Shown here one piece after another: positions 7,530 to 15,219 of a stretch of DNA of 31,997 nucleotides. The stretch is from CAZTXD01 sp964617995 (lineage in GTDB: Bacteria > Actinomycetota > Acidimicrobiia > Spongiisociales > ZC4RG35), in contig CAZTXD010000027.1 of the NCBI GenBank assembly GCA_964617995.1, forward strand, positions 1-31,997, read 5' to 3'. The translations under genes were made by a program, and so were the position numbers. Positions within the stretch are counted from its first letter, which is position 1; the number at the start of each line of letters is the position of its first letter. The notes below the pieces were generated by a model. It was not told the DNA's origin and made no database searches. It saw nothing but the letters and a program-made list of their open reading frames with translations.

Positions 7530-7610
7530 GGCTGCACCGATATCCACTTCTCCCCCGACGATCCCGTCACCCGGGCGCAGATAGCGGCCTTCATGGTGCG
7601 GGCTCGGCTG
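7530..7610 (+). pseudogene. Fragment of an S-layer homology (SLH) domain
   Basis: Translation from 7530 gives GCTDIHFSPDDPVTRAQIAA then FMVRARL. This is the C-terminal part of an SLH repeat, whose consensus is F-x-P-x-x-x-V-T-R-x-Q-M-A-A-F-L-x-R-A. It begins abruptly 11 bases after the upstream small gene, has no start codon or ribosome site, and runs out of SLH-like sequence after about 27 codons. The rest of the parent gene is absent. I read it as the remnant of a deleted cell-surface protein gene. Confidence 0.6.
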
Positions 7611-7686
7611 ACGGGGCTGACGGGCCGGCCCCGCAGATTCCCGACCTCTCGGGGGAGGTCCGCTGGTAGCGTCGCCTTCGGTTGCG

Positions 7687-8904
7687 ATGATCAAGTATCT
7701 GCTCGGCCGTGCGGCGTGGGCGCTGGTGACGCTCTTCCTGTTCACGAGCCTGGTCTTTTTCGCTGTGAACCTGCTCGTGCCCTACGACTACGCCACCAAC
7801 TTCTGGCTGCATGGCGGCACCAGCCTGGTGGAGGCAGTCAGGGATCAGCTCGGACTGGACCGGTCGCTCTGGGAGAGGTATGTGGAGCAGATGGCGGGGT
7901 TCCTTCAGCTCGACCTCGGCCGCTCCTTCTCGGGTCGCAGGGTCACGGACCTGGTAGGCGAGGCTCTTCCCGTTACGCTCCTCGCCTTCGCCCTGGGCGG
8001 GGTGGTTGCCTACCTGTTCGGGGACTGGATTGGGCGGATGGTTGCGTGGCGCCGTAGGCGCCTGTTGTCGGCGGCCATGACCACCGCCAGCGTCGGGCTC
8101 TACACGGCGTTCCCGCCGCTGCTGGTCTTCGTCCTCATGTACCTGGCGATACGTCCGCTCGGTCGGGCGCGGGCGGCGTTAGGCCTGCCGGGGGACGGAG
8201 CAGAGCTCTGGGCCGGTTCGATCACCGAGCGGACCGTGACCATCGTGCTGGCGTTGGCTATCGGCGTCGCGTTGGTCGTGGCCCTGGTGATCCGCAGTCA
8301 GGCCCGCCGTAGAGGCATGACGGTGATGTCGGTGTTGGCGCTTCCGCTCTCGGTGGTCGGTGCAGCTTCGGCCGTCTGGGCGTTGGGGATCTCCTCTCAT
8401 GCCCTGGAGGTGTTGCTGCGGGTCACCGGTGTGGGTGCCGCCCAGGCCGCCAATCCGCTCGGTGTGGGTTCAGGGAGACTCGGGAACCTGCTGGTGGCGG
8501 CGATAGCCCTGATGCTCATCGCTTTCGGGGAGGTGGCGATGGTGGTGAGGGCCGGAGTGGAGGACGAGGTCGCCGAGGACTATGTCTCCACTGCTCGCGC
8601 CAAGGGGGTTCCCGACCGCTCGATCCGCGATCGTCACGTTGCCCGTAATGCCGTTCTCCCGGTGCTGTCCCGGGCGATGATCGGCGTGCCCTACCTGTTG
8701 AGCGGACTGATAATAATCGAGCGGGAGCTGCAGCTCCACGGCCTGTCCTGGGTGTTCTTCGAGGCCGTGTCGCGTGTCGATGTGCCTCTCATCATCGGTG
8801 TCCTGGTCATCATCGGTCTCCTCGTCCTCGCTCTCCGGCTCGTGCTCGACGTGCTCCACGTCTCCCTCGATCCCAGGGTCCGGGTCGATGGGGGTTTGCC
8901 GTGA
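7687..8904 (+). CDS. Peptide-type ABC transporter permease (DppB/OppB-like)
   Basis: This 405-residue inner-membrane protein is the first permease of an oligopeptide or dipeptide-type importer. The N-terminus (MIKYLLGRAAWALVTLFLFT), the early DQLGLDRSLWERYVEQMAGF and LQLDLGRSFS segments, and the cytoplasmic EAA loop DYVSTARAKGVPDRSIRDRH near 298-317 are typical. Odd feature: at 405 residues it exceeds the usual 310-340. The surplus lies around 180-250, where two extra hydrophobic spans (TVTIVLALAIGVALVVALVI and VMSVLALPLSVVGAASAVWA) are inserted. It overlaps the next permease by four bases (GTGA). No ATPase or binding protein is adjacent. Confidence 0.85.
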   Translation: MIKYLLGRAAWALVTLFLFTSLVFFAVNLLVPYDYATNFWLHGGTSLVEAVRDQLGLDRSLWERYVEQMAGFLQLDLGRSFSGRRVTDLVGEALPVTLLAFALGGVVAYLFGDWIGRMVAWRRRRLLSAAMTTASVGLYTAFPPLLVFVLMYLAIRPLGRARAALGLPGDGAELWAGSITERTVTIVLALAIGVALVVALVIRSQARRRGMTVMSVLALPLSVVGAASAVWALGISSHALEVLLRVTGVGAAQAANPLGVGSGRLGNLLVAAIALMLIAFGEVAMVVRAGVEDEVAEDYVSTARAKGVPDRSIRDRHVARNAVLPVLSRAMIGVPYLLSGLIIIERELQLHGLSWVFFEAVSRVDVPLIIGVLVIIGLLVLALRLVLDVLHVSLDPRVRVDGGLP

Positions 8905-9818
8905 GCGCTCGAACTCAGGTGCTCCCGTCGGCCATGGGCACGAAGCCATCCCGTCGCTGGTCACCCAAGCTCCTGGCGGGTGGTCTGCTCCTTGCCACCT
9001 TCGTGCTCCTGGGACTCTCTCACACTGCGTTGCAGTCGACGATTTGGAGTGGTGAGCCCCGCGTCTACCACCCCGTGATAGGGCACGACGGTGCCATCTC
9101 CCATCCGTCGGGACCGTCGGGAGCGCACTGGCTGGGAACTGACCCGTTGGGCCGCGATGTCGTCAGCCTGCTGACCGTTTCACTGTGGCCGAGCCTCGCC
9201 ATGGCCTTGGTGGTCGCAGTGACCACCGGGGTGGTGTCGCTCGCCGCCGCCGCCACCGCCGCCTACTTCGGGCGGGGCATCGACCGGGTGCTGACGAGCG
9301 CAGCAGACGCCATGCTCCTGTTCCCGGCTCCCCTCCTCTTCCTGGTGGTGGCGATCGCTCGACCCGACATGCCTGTCGTGACGCTCGGCGTCCTCTATGG
9401 CCTCGCCTACGGGTTGGGAGCCGGCGCCATCGTCGTCCGCTCCCGGGCTCTGGTCGTGATGGCCAAGCCCTTCGTCGACGCCGCTCGCGTCGCCGGCGGC
9501 TCCGCTCCCTGGATACTCCGGCGCCACCTCGTGCCTCATCTCCTCCCCTACGTGGCGGTGCAGGTCCTGGCGGGCGTCACCGGCGCTCTGATCATCCAGG
9601 GCTTCGTCGAGTACAACGCCGGGGGAACCAGGGTCGGCCTCGGCAACCTCGTCTACCACGCCCTCACGTACCGGGAAGCTCTCTTGACGTCACCACCGTG
9701 GAGCACTCTCCTCGCCGGAGGTCTCGCCATCTCCCTGTTGGCGGCGGCCTTCTACCTCATGAGCATCGGCATCAAGGAGATGCTCGACCCGACACCTGTC
9801 GATCGGGGAGGTCTGTGA
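8901..9818 (+). CDS. Peptide-type ABC transporter permease (DppC/OppC-like)
   Basis: This 305-residue second permease starts at GTG 8901, overlapping the previous stop. The family motif HWLGTDPLGRD (76-86) and the EAA loop FVDAARVAGGSAPWILRRHL (191-210) followed by VPHLLP are clear. Five or six membrane spans are evident. It pairs with the preceding gene to form the membrane channel. The next gene's ATG (9818) overlaps this stop by one base, so a third gene belongs to the same transcript. Confidence 0.88.
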   Translation: MSARTQVLPSAMGTKPSRRWSPKLLAGGLLLATFVLLGLSHTALQSTIWSGEPRVYHPVIGHDGAISHPSGPSGAHWLGTDPLGRDVVSLLTVSLWPSLAMALVVAVTTGVVSLAAAATAAYFGRGIDRVLTSAADAMLLFPAPLLFLVVAIARPDMPVVTLGVLYGLAYGLGAGAIVVRSRALVVMAKPFVDAARVAGGSAPWILRRHLVPHLLPYVAVQVLAGVTGALIIQGFVEYNAGGTRVGLGNLVYHALTYREALLTSPPWSTLLAGGLAISLLAAAFYLMSIGIKEMLDPTPVDRGGL

Positions 9819-9936
9819 TGCTGTCGACCCGTCCGCGGCGTTTCCGCATCCACCTCCTGTGGGGGCTGATGTCGGTGGGATTGACCGCCTCGCTGGTCTA
9901 TCTGGCCGGCCTGGCCATCCTCCCGGCGGAGGCCGA
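9818..9936 (+). CDS. N-terminus of a gene cut by an assembly gap
   Basis: About 39 codons are visible: MLSTRPRRFRIHLLWGLMSV then a hydrophobic stretch ending LAILPAEA before the Ns. This looks like a signal anchor or a lipid-free signal peptide of an exported protein. It is translationally coupled to the DppC-like gene (TGATG). A periplasmic or membrane partner of the transporter is possible but cannot be shown. The C-terminus is probably the fragment ending at 10145. Confidence 0.55.
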
Positions 9937-10036
9937 NNNNNNNNNNNNNNNNNNNNNNNNNNNNNNNNNNNNNNNNNNNNNNNNNNNNNNNNNNNNNNNN
10001 NNNNNNNNNNNNNNNNNNNNNNNNNNNNNNNNNNNN
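9937..10036. other. Assembly gap (100 Ns)
   Basis: There are exactly 100 Ns, the usual placeholder for a gap of unknown length. It interrupts the third gene of the peptide-permease operon. ORF calls across it are not reliable, because the true length and frame are unknown. Confidence 0.95.
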
Positions 10037-10037
10037 G

Positions 10038-10145
10038 CCGATTCCCGTGTACGCGGGAACGCTGGAGTGCCGGGGAGTGGAGGCCATCGGATCGGACACC
10101 TACATCGACCTGTACGCCGTGTTCCGGCACCTGCCGGAACAATGA
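10038..10145 (+). CDS. C-terminal fragment of a gap-interrupted gene
   Basis: The frame starting at 10038 reads PIPVYAGTLECRGVEAIGSD, then TYIDLYAVFRHLPEQ and a stop at 10143-10145. Its composition and the paired strand-like segments look like a real protein end; the other frames give low-complexity Arg/Gly text. It is the most likely C-terminus of the gene starting at 9818, since the strand is the same and only the gap separates them. No family is recognisable. Confidence 0.5.
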   Translation, partial: PIPVYAGTLECRGVEAIGSDTYIDLYAVFRHLPEQ

Positions 10146-10302
10146 GGCACCGATCGATCGTTGTAACCGCCCCCACGTGACAGTGGTGGTGACCTGGAGG
10201 GTGCTGAGGGGCACGACCCGAGAGGGACTATGCGAACTCGCAGACGGCACCGTCATCACCCCAACGCCCCACCCTTGACAGCGGCGCGAAAGGAGCCGTG
10301 GT
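10146..10302. other. Intergenic region, no firm gene
   Basis: This 157-bp stretch lies between the gap-interrupted gene and the tail of the convergent LacI regulator gene. A 33-codon reading frame from GTG 10178 to 10278 is present, but it has no ribosome site or recognisable motif. No terminator-like hairpin with a T-run is evident. Confidence 0.5.
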
Positions 10303-11340
10303 CTATGTTTCGGGTGGGGGAGCGGTACTGGAACGGATCGTCAAGGTCGGATCCATGACGATGTGGCGGGTGGCCGATCGCCGTCCCTCGGCCCGCTCGA
10401 TCAGCATCTCCACCGCCTGGGATCCCATCGCCCGGGCGTCCTGGCGAACGCTCGTCAGGTCGATGTGGCCCAGTCCCGCCAGGTAGGTGTCGTCGAAACC
10501 GACCAGAGACACGTCGTCGGGCACGTTCAGACCTCCGGCCGTCAGAGCCTCCAGAGCCCCGAGCGCCGCCACGTCGTTGGGGGCGATGATGGCCGTCGGC
10601 GGGAAGGGAGCTTGCATGAGGTGTCTCGCTCCCGCCGCTCCGCCGTCCTCGGTGTAGGCTCCCGGCTCGACGGTGACGTGGTCGCCGAGGCCGTGACGGC
10701 GCATGGCCCGGCGGTATCCGGTGACCCGGTTCCGGGACCCGGCTCCCTTGCCTCCCGAGATGTGGGCGATGCGACGGTGGCCGAGGTCGGCCAGGTGGTC
10801 GACCGCCAGCTCGGTGCCGGCCCGGTCGTCGATCACGACGCTGTCGATCACCTTCGAGCGGCTCGCCCGGTTGGTGATGGCGGTGGGTGTCTCCGCCCCC
10901 ACCCGTTCGATGGTGGCGGCGTCGACGATGGCTCCGGCGAGCACGATCCCGTCCACCTGCAGCCGCAGGAGCGTGTCGATGGCGTCGGCCTCCTTGGCCT
11001 CATCCCGCCCGCCGGTGTTGACGAGGGCCCGGTACTCGGCCTCGCGGGCCGTGTCGGTGGCACCGGCGATCACGTCGATGAAGAACGGGTTGGCCAGGTC
11101 GGACACCATCACGCCAATGACGTAGCTGCGCTGCTGGACGAGGCTCCGGGCCATCGTGTTCGGTCGGTAGCCCAGTTGGGCGGCGGCTGTCAGGACTGCT
11201 TCCCGGCTGGAGTCGGACACGTTGGGAGCCCCGCGCATGACCAGCGACACCAGGGACTTGGATACACCGGCTCTCTCCGCCACGTCGATGATCGTGGGGC
11301 GAGCCGGCTTGCGCTTTACCGCCCCGGCGCCGTCGTCCAC
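10303..11340 (-). CDS. LacI-family regulator of the inositol locus
   Basis: This 345-residue LacI/GalR repressor has a helix-turn-helix at about 16-37 (IIDVAERAGVSKSLVSLVMR), a hinge helix (LGYRPNTMARSL, 56-67), and a periplasmic-binding-protein-like effector domain (IGVMVSDLANPFF onward; VGFDDTYLAGLGHIDLTSVR near the end). The GTG at 11340 is chosen because it lies one base after the iolD stop and has GGGGGAT upstream; the frame is open farther back but only inside iolD. It is thus co-transcribed with iolD and probably binds the 14-bp palindrome at 13261-13274, giving autoregulation. The likely effector is inositol or an early intermediate (inference). Confidence 0.87.
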   Translation of the reverse strand: MDDGAGAVKRKPARPTIIDVAERAGVSKSLVSLVMRGAPNVSDSSREAVLTAAAQLGYRPNTMARSLVQQRSYVIGVMVSDLANPFFIDVIAGATDTAREAEYRALVNTGGRDEAKEADAIDTLLRLQVDGIVLAGAIVDAATIERVGAETPTAITNRASRSKVIDSVVIDDRAGTELAVDHLADLGHRRIAHISGGKGAGSRNRVTGYRRAMRRHGLGDHVTVEPGAYTEDGGAAGARHLMQAPFPPTAIIAPNDVAALGALEALTAGGLNVPDDVSLVGFDDTYLAGLGHIDLTSVRQDARAMGSQAVEMLIERAEGRRSATRHIVMDPTLTIRSSTAPPPET

Positions 11341-11341
11341 C

Positions 11342-13198
11342 TCAGATCCCCCGACGCTGATGCTTGCGTTCGGCCTCGTGCTCGGCCTTGGCCAGCCGCA
11401 CTGCGTTCCGCTCCGACACCTCCGGTACCCCCACATCCCACCAGGCGTCGCCTCCCGTCCATGTCTCCGGGTCGGTGCGTATCACGATCACGGCGGTCCC
11501 GTCGGCCGATCGAGCCCGGGCGAAGGCCCCCTCCAGGTCGTCCAGGCCGTCCACCTGCTCGACGTGGGCTCCCATCGAAGCGGCGTGGGCGGCGAAGTCG
11601 ACCTCTACCGCCCGGGCTCGCCGGGTTCCCTGGTCGTAGCGATTGTTGAAGGGGGCGCTGCCCTTGAACTCCTGGAGGCGCTGGATGACGGCATATCCGC
11701 CGTTGTCACAGAGGATCAGGATCATCTTGTGGCCGGTCAGCACCGAGCTGAACACGTCGGAGTTGGACATCAGATAGGATCCGTCGCCGCAGAACGAGAC
11801 AACATCACCTTTCGGCTCGGCCATGGCGGCGCCCCAGGCTCCACCGATCTCGTAGCCCATGCAGCTGAACCCGTACTCACAGTCGAAGGTGCCCGGTGCG
11901 TGCGAACGCCACAGCTTGTTGAGCTCGCCGGGCAGGCCGCCCGCGGCGGCCACCACGTAGTCGGCCGGGCTGGTGAGGCGGTTGAGGGCCCCGATCACCT
12001 GGGCGTAGGACGGAAGCCCCGACGGTGTCTCGAATCCCGGTGACGTGACCTCTTCGGTGTAGGCATGCCACTCGGCGGTGGCGTCCCGGCACGACTCCAG
12101 CCACTCACCCGGCGCCTGCCATCCGGAGACGGCATCGGTCAGAGCCCTGAGCCCGGCAGCGGCGTCGGCCATCACCGGGACGCCTCGATGCTTGTAGGCG
12201 TCGAACCGGGCGACGTTGAGTGACACCAGGCGCATGTCCTCGTTGCGGAAGACGCTCCAGGAACCGGTCGTGAAATCCTGGAGGCGTGTGCCCACCGCCA
12301 GCACCAGATCTGCTTCGGCGGCCATCTGGTTGGCGCTGGAGCTGCCGGTCACCCCGATTGGACCGAGTTGGTTGGGATGATCCCACGCCAGGCTGCCCTT
12401 CCCCGCCACGGTCTCTGCCACGGGGATACCCGTCGACGCCGCGAAGTGGGCCAGTTCCTCCTCCGCCTCGGAGTAGCGGACGCCTCCCCCTGCGATCACC
12501 AGCGGACGGCGGGCCTCCCGGATCATCGCGGCCGCCCGTGTCACCTCGGACTGCTCGGGAACGGGTCGGCGAACACGGTGAACCGTCTCTTCGAAGAGCG
12601 CCACCGGCCAGTCGTAGGCGAGGGCCTGCACGTCCTGGGGGAGCCCGAGGAAGACAGAACCGCAGTCGGCGGGATCCAGCAAGGTGGCCGTCGCCTGAGG
12701 AAGCGATTGGACCAGCTGAGCGGGATGGACGATGCGATCCCAGTACCGCACCACCGGCTTGAAGGCATCGTTGACGGTGAGCGACGGATCGGCGAAGTGC
12801 TCCACCTGTTGGAGAACCGGATCGGGCACCCGGCTGACGAACGTGTCGCCCGCCAGCAGCAGGAGAGGGAGGCGGTTGGCCATCGCCACCGCGGCCGCCG
12901 TCACGAGGTTGAGCGCTCCGGGGCCGATCGAGCTGGTGGCCACCATGACCTGGCGGCGGCGACGAGCCCGGGCGAAGGCGACGGCGGCGAGTGCCATCGA
13001 CTGCTCATTGTGGCCCCGCCAGGTGGGAAGCACATCCTGCACCGGTTCCAGCGCCTCGCCCAGGCAGGTGACGTTGCCGTGCCCGAAGATGGCGAAGACC
13101 CCCGGGAAGAGCGGCTGGGCCGTGCCGTCGATCTCGATCTTCTGGGAGATCAGGTAGCGGACCAGGGCCTGGGCCGTGGTGAGGCGGATCGTCTGCAT
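11342..13198 (-). CDS. iolD: 3D-(3,5/4)-trihydroxycyclohexane-1,2-dione hydrolase
   Basis: IolD is a thiamine-diphosphate enzyme that opens the ring of 3D-trihydroxycyclohexane-1,2-dione to 5-deoxy-glucuronate in myo-inositol degradation. The 618-residue length is normal. The N-terminal PYR domain carries the catalytic glutamate (HNEQSMALAAVAFAR, Glu65) and GPGALNLVTAAAVA; a central domain follows (about 205-355). The C-terminal PP domain has the ThDP/Mg site from GDGSYLM (471-477) to CDNGGYAVI (Asn499). An SD-like GGGAGG precedes the ATG at 13198. It diverges from iolG across about 106 bp and is followed directly by its LacI regulator. Confidence 0.95.
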   Translation of the reverse strand: MQTIRLTTAQALVRYLISQKIEIDGTAQPLFPGVFAIFGHGNVTCLGEALEPVQDVLPTWRGHNEQSMALAAVAFARARRRRQVMVATSSIGPGALNLVTAAAVAMANRLPLLLLAGDTFVSRVPDPVLQQVEHFADPSLTVNDAFKPVVRYWDRIVHPAQLVQSLPQATATLLDPADCGSVFLGLPQDVQALAYDWPVALFEETVHRVRRPVPEQSEVTRAAAMIREARRPLVIAGGGVRYSEAEEELAHFAASTGIPVAETVAGKGSLAWDHPNQLGPIGVTGSSSANQMAAEADLVLAVGTRLQDFTTGSWSVFRNEDMRLVSLNVARFDAYKHRGVPVMADAAAGLRALTDAVSGWQAPGEWLESCRDATAEWHAYTEEVTSPGFETPSGLPSYAQVIGALNRLTSPADYVVAAAGGLPGELNKLWRSHAPGTFDCEYGFSCMGYEIGGAWGAAMAEPKGDVVSFCGDGSYLMSNSDVFSSVLTGHKMILILCDNGGYAVIQRLQEFKGSAPFNNRYDQGTRRARAVEVDFAAHAASMGAHVEQVDGLDDLEGAFARARSADGTAVIVIRTDPETWTGGDAWWDVGVPEVSERNAVRLAKAEHEAERKHQRRGI

Positions 13199-13219
13199 GT
13201 AGAAACCTCCCGGTTTCGC

Positions 13220-13248
13220 TTGACATCCTCCACGAGACGCGCAAATCT
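13220..13248 (+). promoter_or_regulatory. Promoter of the iolG operon
   Basis: A perfect -35 TTGACA (13220-13225), a 17-base spacer and a weaker -10 AAATCT (13243-13248) point toward iolG. The predicted start of transcription (about 13255) lies just before the 14-bp operator, so a bound repressor would block promoter clearance. Confidence 0.5.
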
Positions 13249-13274
13249 TAGCTCATCGTGTTGGAACGTTCCAA
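13245..13274 (-). promoter_or_regulatory. Promoter of iolD-lacI
   Basis: On the minus strand, TAAGAT (13250-13245) is a good -10, with TTGGAA (13274-13269) 18 bases upstream as a -35. The -35 is the right half of the operator palindrome, so repressor binding would exclude RNA polymerase. The iolD ATG is about 40 bases downstream of the predicted transcription start. Confidence 0.5.
13261..13274. promoter_or_regulatory. LacI-type operator between iolD and iolG
   Basis: TTGGAACGTTCCAA is a perfect 14-bp palindrome with the central CG typical of LacI/GalR operators. It sits in the divergent iolD/iolG promoter region, overlapping the iolD -35 and the expected start of iolG transcription. The gene for a LacI-family protein is the second gene of the iolD arm. 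Confidence 0.7.
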
Positions 13275-13304
13275 TATCTCCGTGGTGGAAAGGCCGGGCT
13301 CCCG

Positions 13305-14294
13305 GTGAAGGTGGGGATCATCGGCACGGGACGGATCGGGCGCCTCCATGCCTCTCTGCTCACCGGCCTCGTCGACGAGGTGGTGCTCACCGACCTCGAC
13401 GCCAAGCGGGCGGCAGAGGTCGCCGCCGAGCTGGGGCTGCAGATCGCTCCCGGAGTGGACGCCCTCTTCACCGATGTCGACGCCGTGGTGATAACTGCCG
13501 CCACTTCGGCCCATGCGGAGCTGATCACCGCAGGTGTCGATGCCGGCGTACCCGTCTTTTGCGAGAAGCCGATAGCTCTCGACCTGGACGTGACCCGGCG
13601 GGTCGTCGACCACGTCCGGGCGAAGGAGGGTCGGGTCCAGATCGGGTTCCAGCGCCGTTTCGACCCCGGCTTTCGCGCCGCCCGTGACCTGATCGCGTCC
13701 GGCCGGTTGGGGACCCTCTACATCGTGCGGATGGCAGGACACGATCCGGACCCGCCCCATGACGAATACATCCCGGTGTCGGGCGGCATGTTCCGGGACT
13801 TCTCGGTCCACGACTTCGACGCCCTTCGCTTCGTCACCGGACAGGAGATCGTCGAGGTGTACGCCGCCGGGTCAGTTCTCTCCTTCCCGCAGTTCGCCCG
13901 CTACGGCGACATCGACACCGGGGCCGCCCTCCTCACGCTCGAGAGCGGGGCTATGGGGATCCTCTCGTGCACCCGCCGCCACCCGCTCGGATACGACATA
14001 CGGATGGAGTTGTTCGGGAGCGACGACAGCGGGGTGGTCGGCTGGGACGACAGGACTCCGCTGCGCTCACTGGAGCCGGGTGGACCCGCCGTCCCCGCCG
14101 ACCCCTATCCCAACTTCCAGGACCGGTTCCGGAACGCCTACCAGGCCGAACTGGCCGAGTTCATGGAGTTCGCCCGGTCGGGCGGACCCAGCCCCTGCAC
14201 CGTCGAGGACGCCGAGATCTCCCTTCGCGTGGCGGTCGCCTGTGATGTGTCGAGATCCGAGCATCGGCCCGTTCGCGTGGAGGAGGTCGCATGA
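13305..14294 (+). CDS. iolG: Inositol 2-dehydrogenase (Gfo/Idh/MocA family)
   Basis: This 329-residue NAD-dependent dehydrogenase oxidises myo-inositol to 2-keto-myo-inositol (scyllo-inosose). The Rossmann motif GTGRIG (7-12) follows strand MKVGII; the catalytic lysine motif CEKP has Lys88; and GGMFRDFSVHDFDALRF supplies Asp165 and His169, in the D-x3-H spacing of IolG. QIGFQRRFDPGF (112-123) is also typical. The GTG at 13305 is supported by GGTGGAAAGG upstream and by the strand starting at once. The stop overlaps the iolE ATG (ATGA). Some relatives oxidise scyllo-inositol or other polyols, so exact substrate preference is not certain, but context favours myo-inositol. Confidence 0.92.
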   Translation: MKVGIIGTGRIGRLHASLLTGLVDEVVLTDLDAKRAAEVAAELGLQIAPGVDALFTDVDAVVITAATSAHAELITAGVDAGVPVFCEKPIALDLDVTRRVVDHVRAKEGRVQIGFQRRFDPGFRAARDLIASGRLGTLYIVRMAGHDPDPPHDEYIPVSGGMFRDFSVHDFDALRFVTGQEIVEVYAAGSVLSFPQFARYGDIDTGAALLTLESGAMGILSCTRRHPLGYDIRMELFGSDDSGVVGWDDRTPLRSLEPGGPAVPADPYPNFQDRFRNAYQAELAEFMEFARSGGPSPCTVEDAEISLRVAVACDVSRSEHRPVRVEEVA

Positions 14295-15184
14295 AAGGTG
14301 GGCCGATTCGGGTGGCGACCGCTCCGATCACGTGGGGAGTGTGCGAGGTGCCGGAATGGGGACATCAGCTCTCCCCCGACAGGGTGCTGAGGGAGATGCA
14401 CGAGTTGGGGATCACCGCCACCGAGGCAGGTCCCGACGGGTTCCTACCCGGAGATCCCGAGGAGACACGCGCACTTCTGAACCGCTACGGGCTACGCCTC
14501 GTTGCCGGGTTCGTCCCGGTGGTCCTCCATGACCCGGACCGCTGGTCCGACCAGCGCCGGGCCGCCGGCACCCGCATTCGAGCGCTGGCGGAGGCGGGAG
14601 CGGATGTGGCGGTCGTCGCTGCCTCCACCGGCCAGGACGACTACGAGGAGACGGGCGGGCTCGATGACGCCGGCTGGATAGCCTTGGGCAGATCTGTCGA
14701 CGAGCTGGTCGAAGTGGCGACCGAGGCCGGTGTGTCGCTGACCGTTCATCCCCACTACGGGACGATGGTCGAGACTCCCCAACAGGTCGAGCGTCTCCTG
14801 GAGGTCACGGACGCGCCCGTTTGCCTCGACACCGGTCACCTGCTGGTGGGCGGGGGAGATCCCGTCGAGCTGGCGAGGAGCGAGCGCGTCCGACACGTTC
14901 ACCTCAAGGACGTCGACGCCGGGATGGCCGACCGGGTGCGGGAAGGCGACATGAGCTATCACACGGCGGTCGCGTCCGGTCTGTTCACCTCCCTGGGAGA
15001 GGGCGACGTCGATGTCGGGGCGATCATCGACGCGTTGGACGAGACGAATTTCGAGGGGTGGTACGTGCTGGAGCAGGACATCGTGCTCAGCGCCGAACCA
15101 CCGGAAGGGGGTGGGCCCAGGCACGAAGCCGAAGCCGGCCTCCGCTACCTCGAGAGCGTGGCGACGGTCCGTGGGATCGCCTGA
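14291..15184 (+). CDS. iolE: myo-Inosose-2 dehydratase
   Basis: IolE dehydrates scyllo-inosose to the trihydroxycyclohexane-dione used by IolD. The 297-residue protein is a xylose-isomerase-like TIM barrel. It starts VATAPITWGVCEVPEWG, as IolE proteins do, and carries the metal-site pattern HPHYGTMVET (Glu161), CLDTGHLLVGG (Asp180, His183), HVHLKDV (202-208) and YVLEQD (Glu261). It is four-base coupled to iolG. A diverged paralogue lies at 22043-22930. Confidence 0.93.
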   Translation: MKGGPIRVATAPITWGVCEVPEWGHQLSPDRVLREMHELGITATEAGPDGFLPGDPEETRALLNRYGLRLVAGFVPVVLHDPDRWSDQRRAAGTRIRALAEAGADVAVVAASTGQDDYEETGGLDDAGWIALGRSVDELVEVATEAGVSLTVHPHYGTMVETPQQVERLLEVTDAPVCLDTGHLLVGGGDPVELARSERVRHVHLKDVDAGMADRVREGDMSYHTAVASGLFTSLGEGDVDVGAIIDALDETNFEGWYVLEQDIVLSAEPPEGGGPRHEAEAGLRYLESVATVRGIA

Positions 15185-15219
15185 CCACGAAGGCAAGGAA
15201 ACGAGACGAGGAGGAAGAG

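Noticed and set aside
10041..10059. ATTCCCGTGTACGCGGGAA, which resembles the dyad of a CRISPR or REP repeat
   Set aside because: Only one copy is visible, and it lies in a good coding frame (PVYAGT...) at the edge of the gap, so the dyad is probably chance; a repeat hidden in the gap cannot be excluded.
9185..10180. Long reading frame spanning the 100-N gap
   Set aside because: It joins unrelated frames through placeholder Ns. Upstream it is an Arg/Gly-rich shadow of the DppC-like gene, and after the gap a different frame looks coding.
10178..10278. Short reading frame of 33 codons from a GTG
   Set aside because: No ribosome site, family motif or coupling to neighbours; too short to separate from chance in high-GC sequence.
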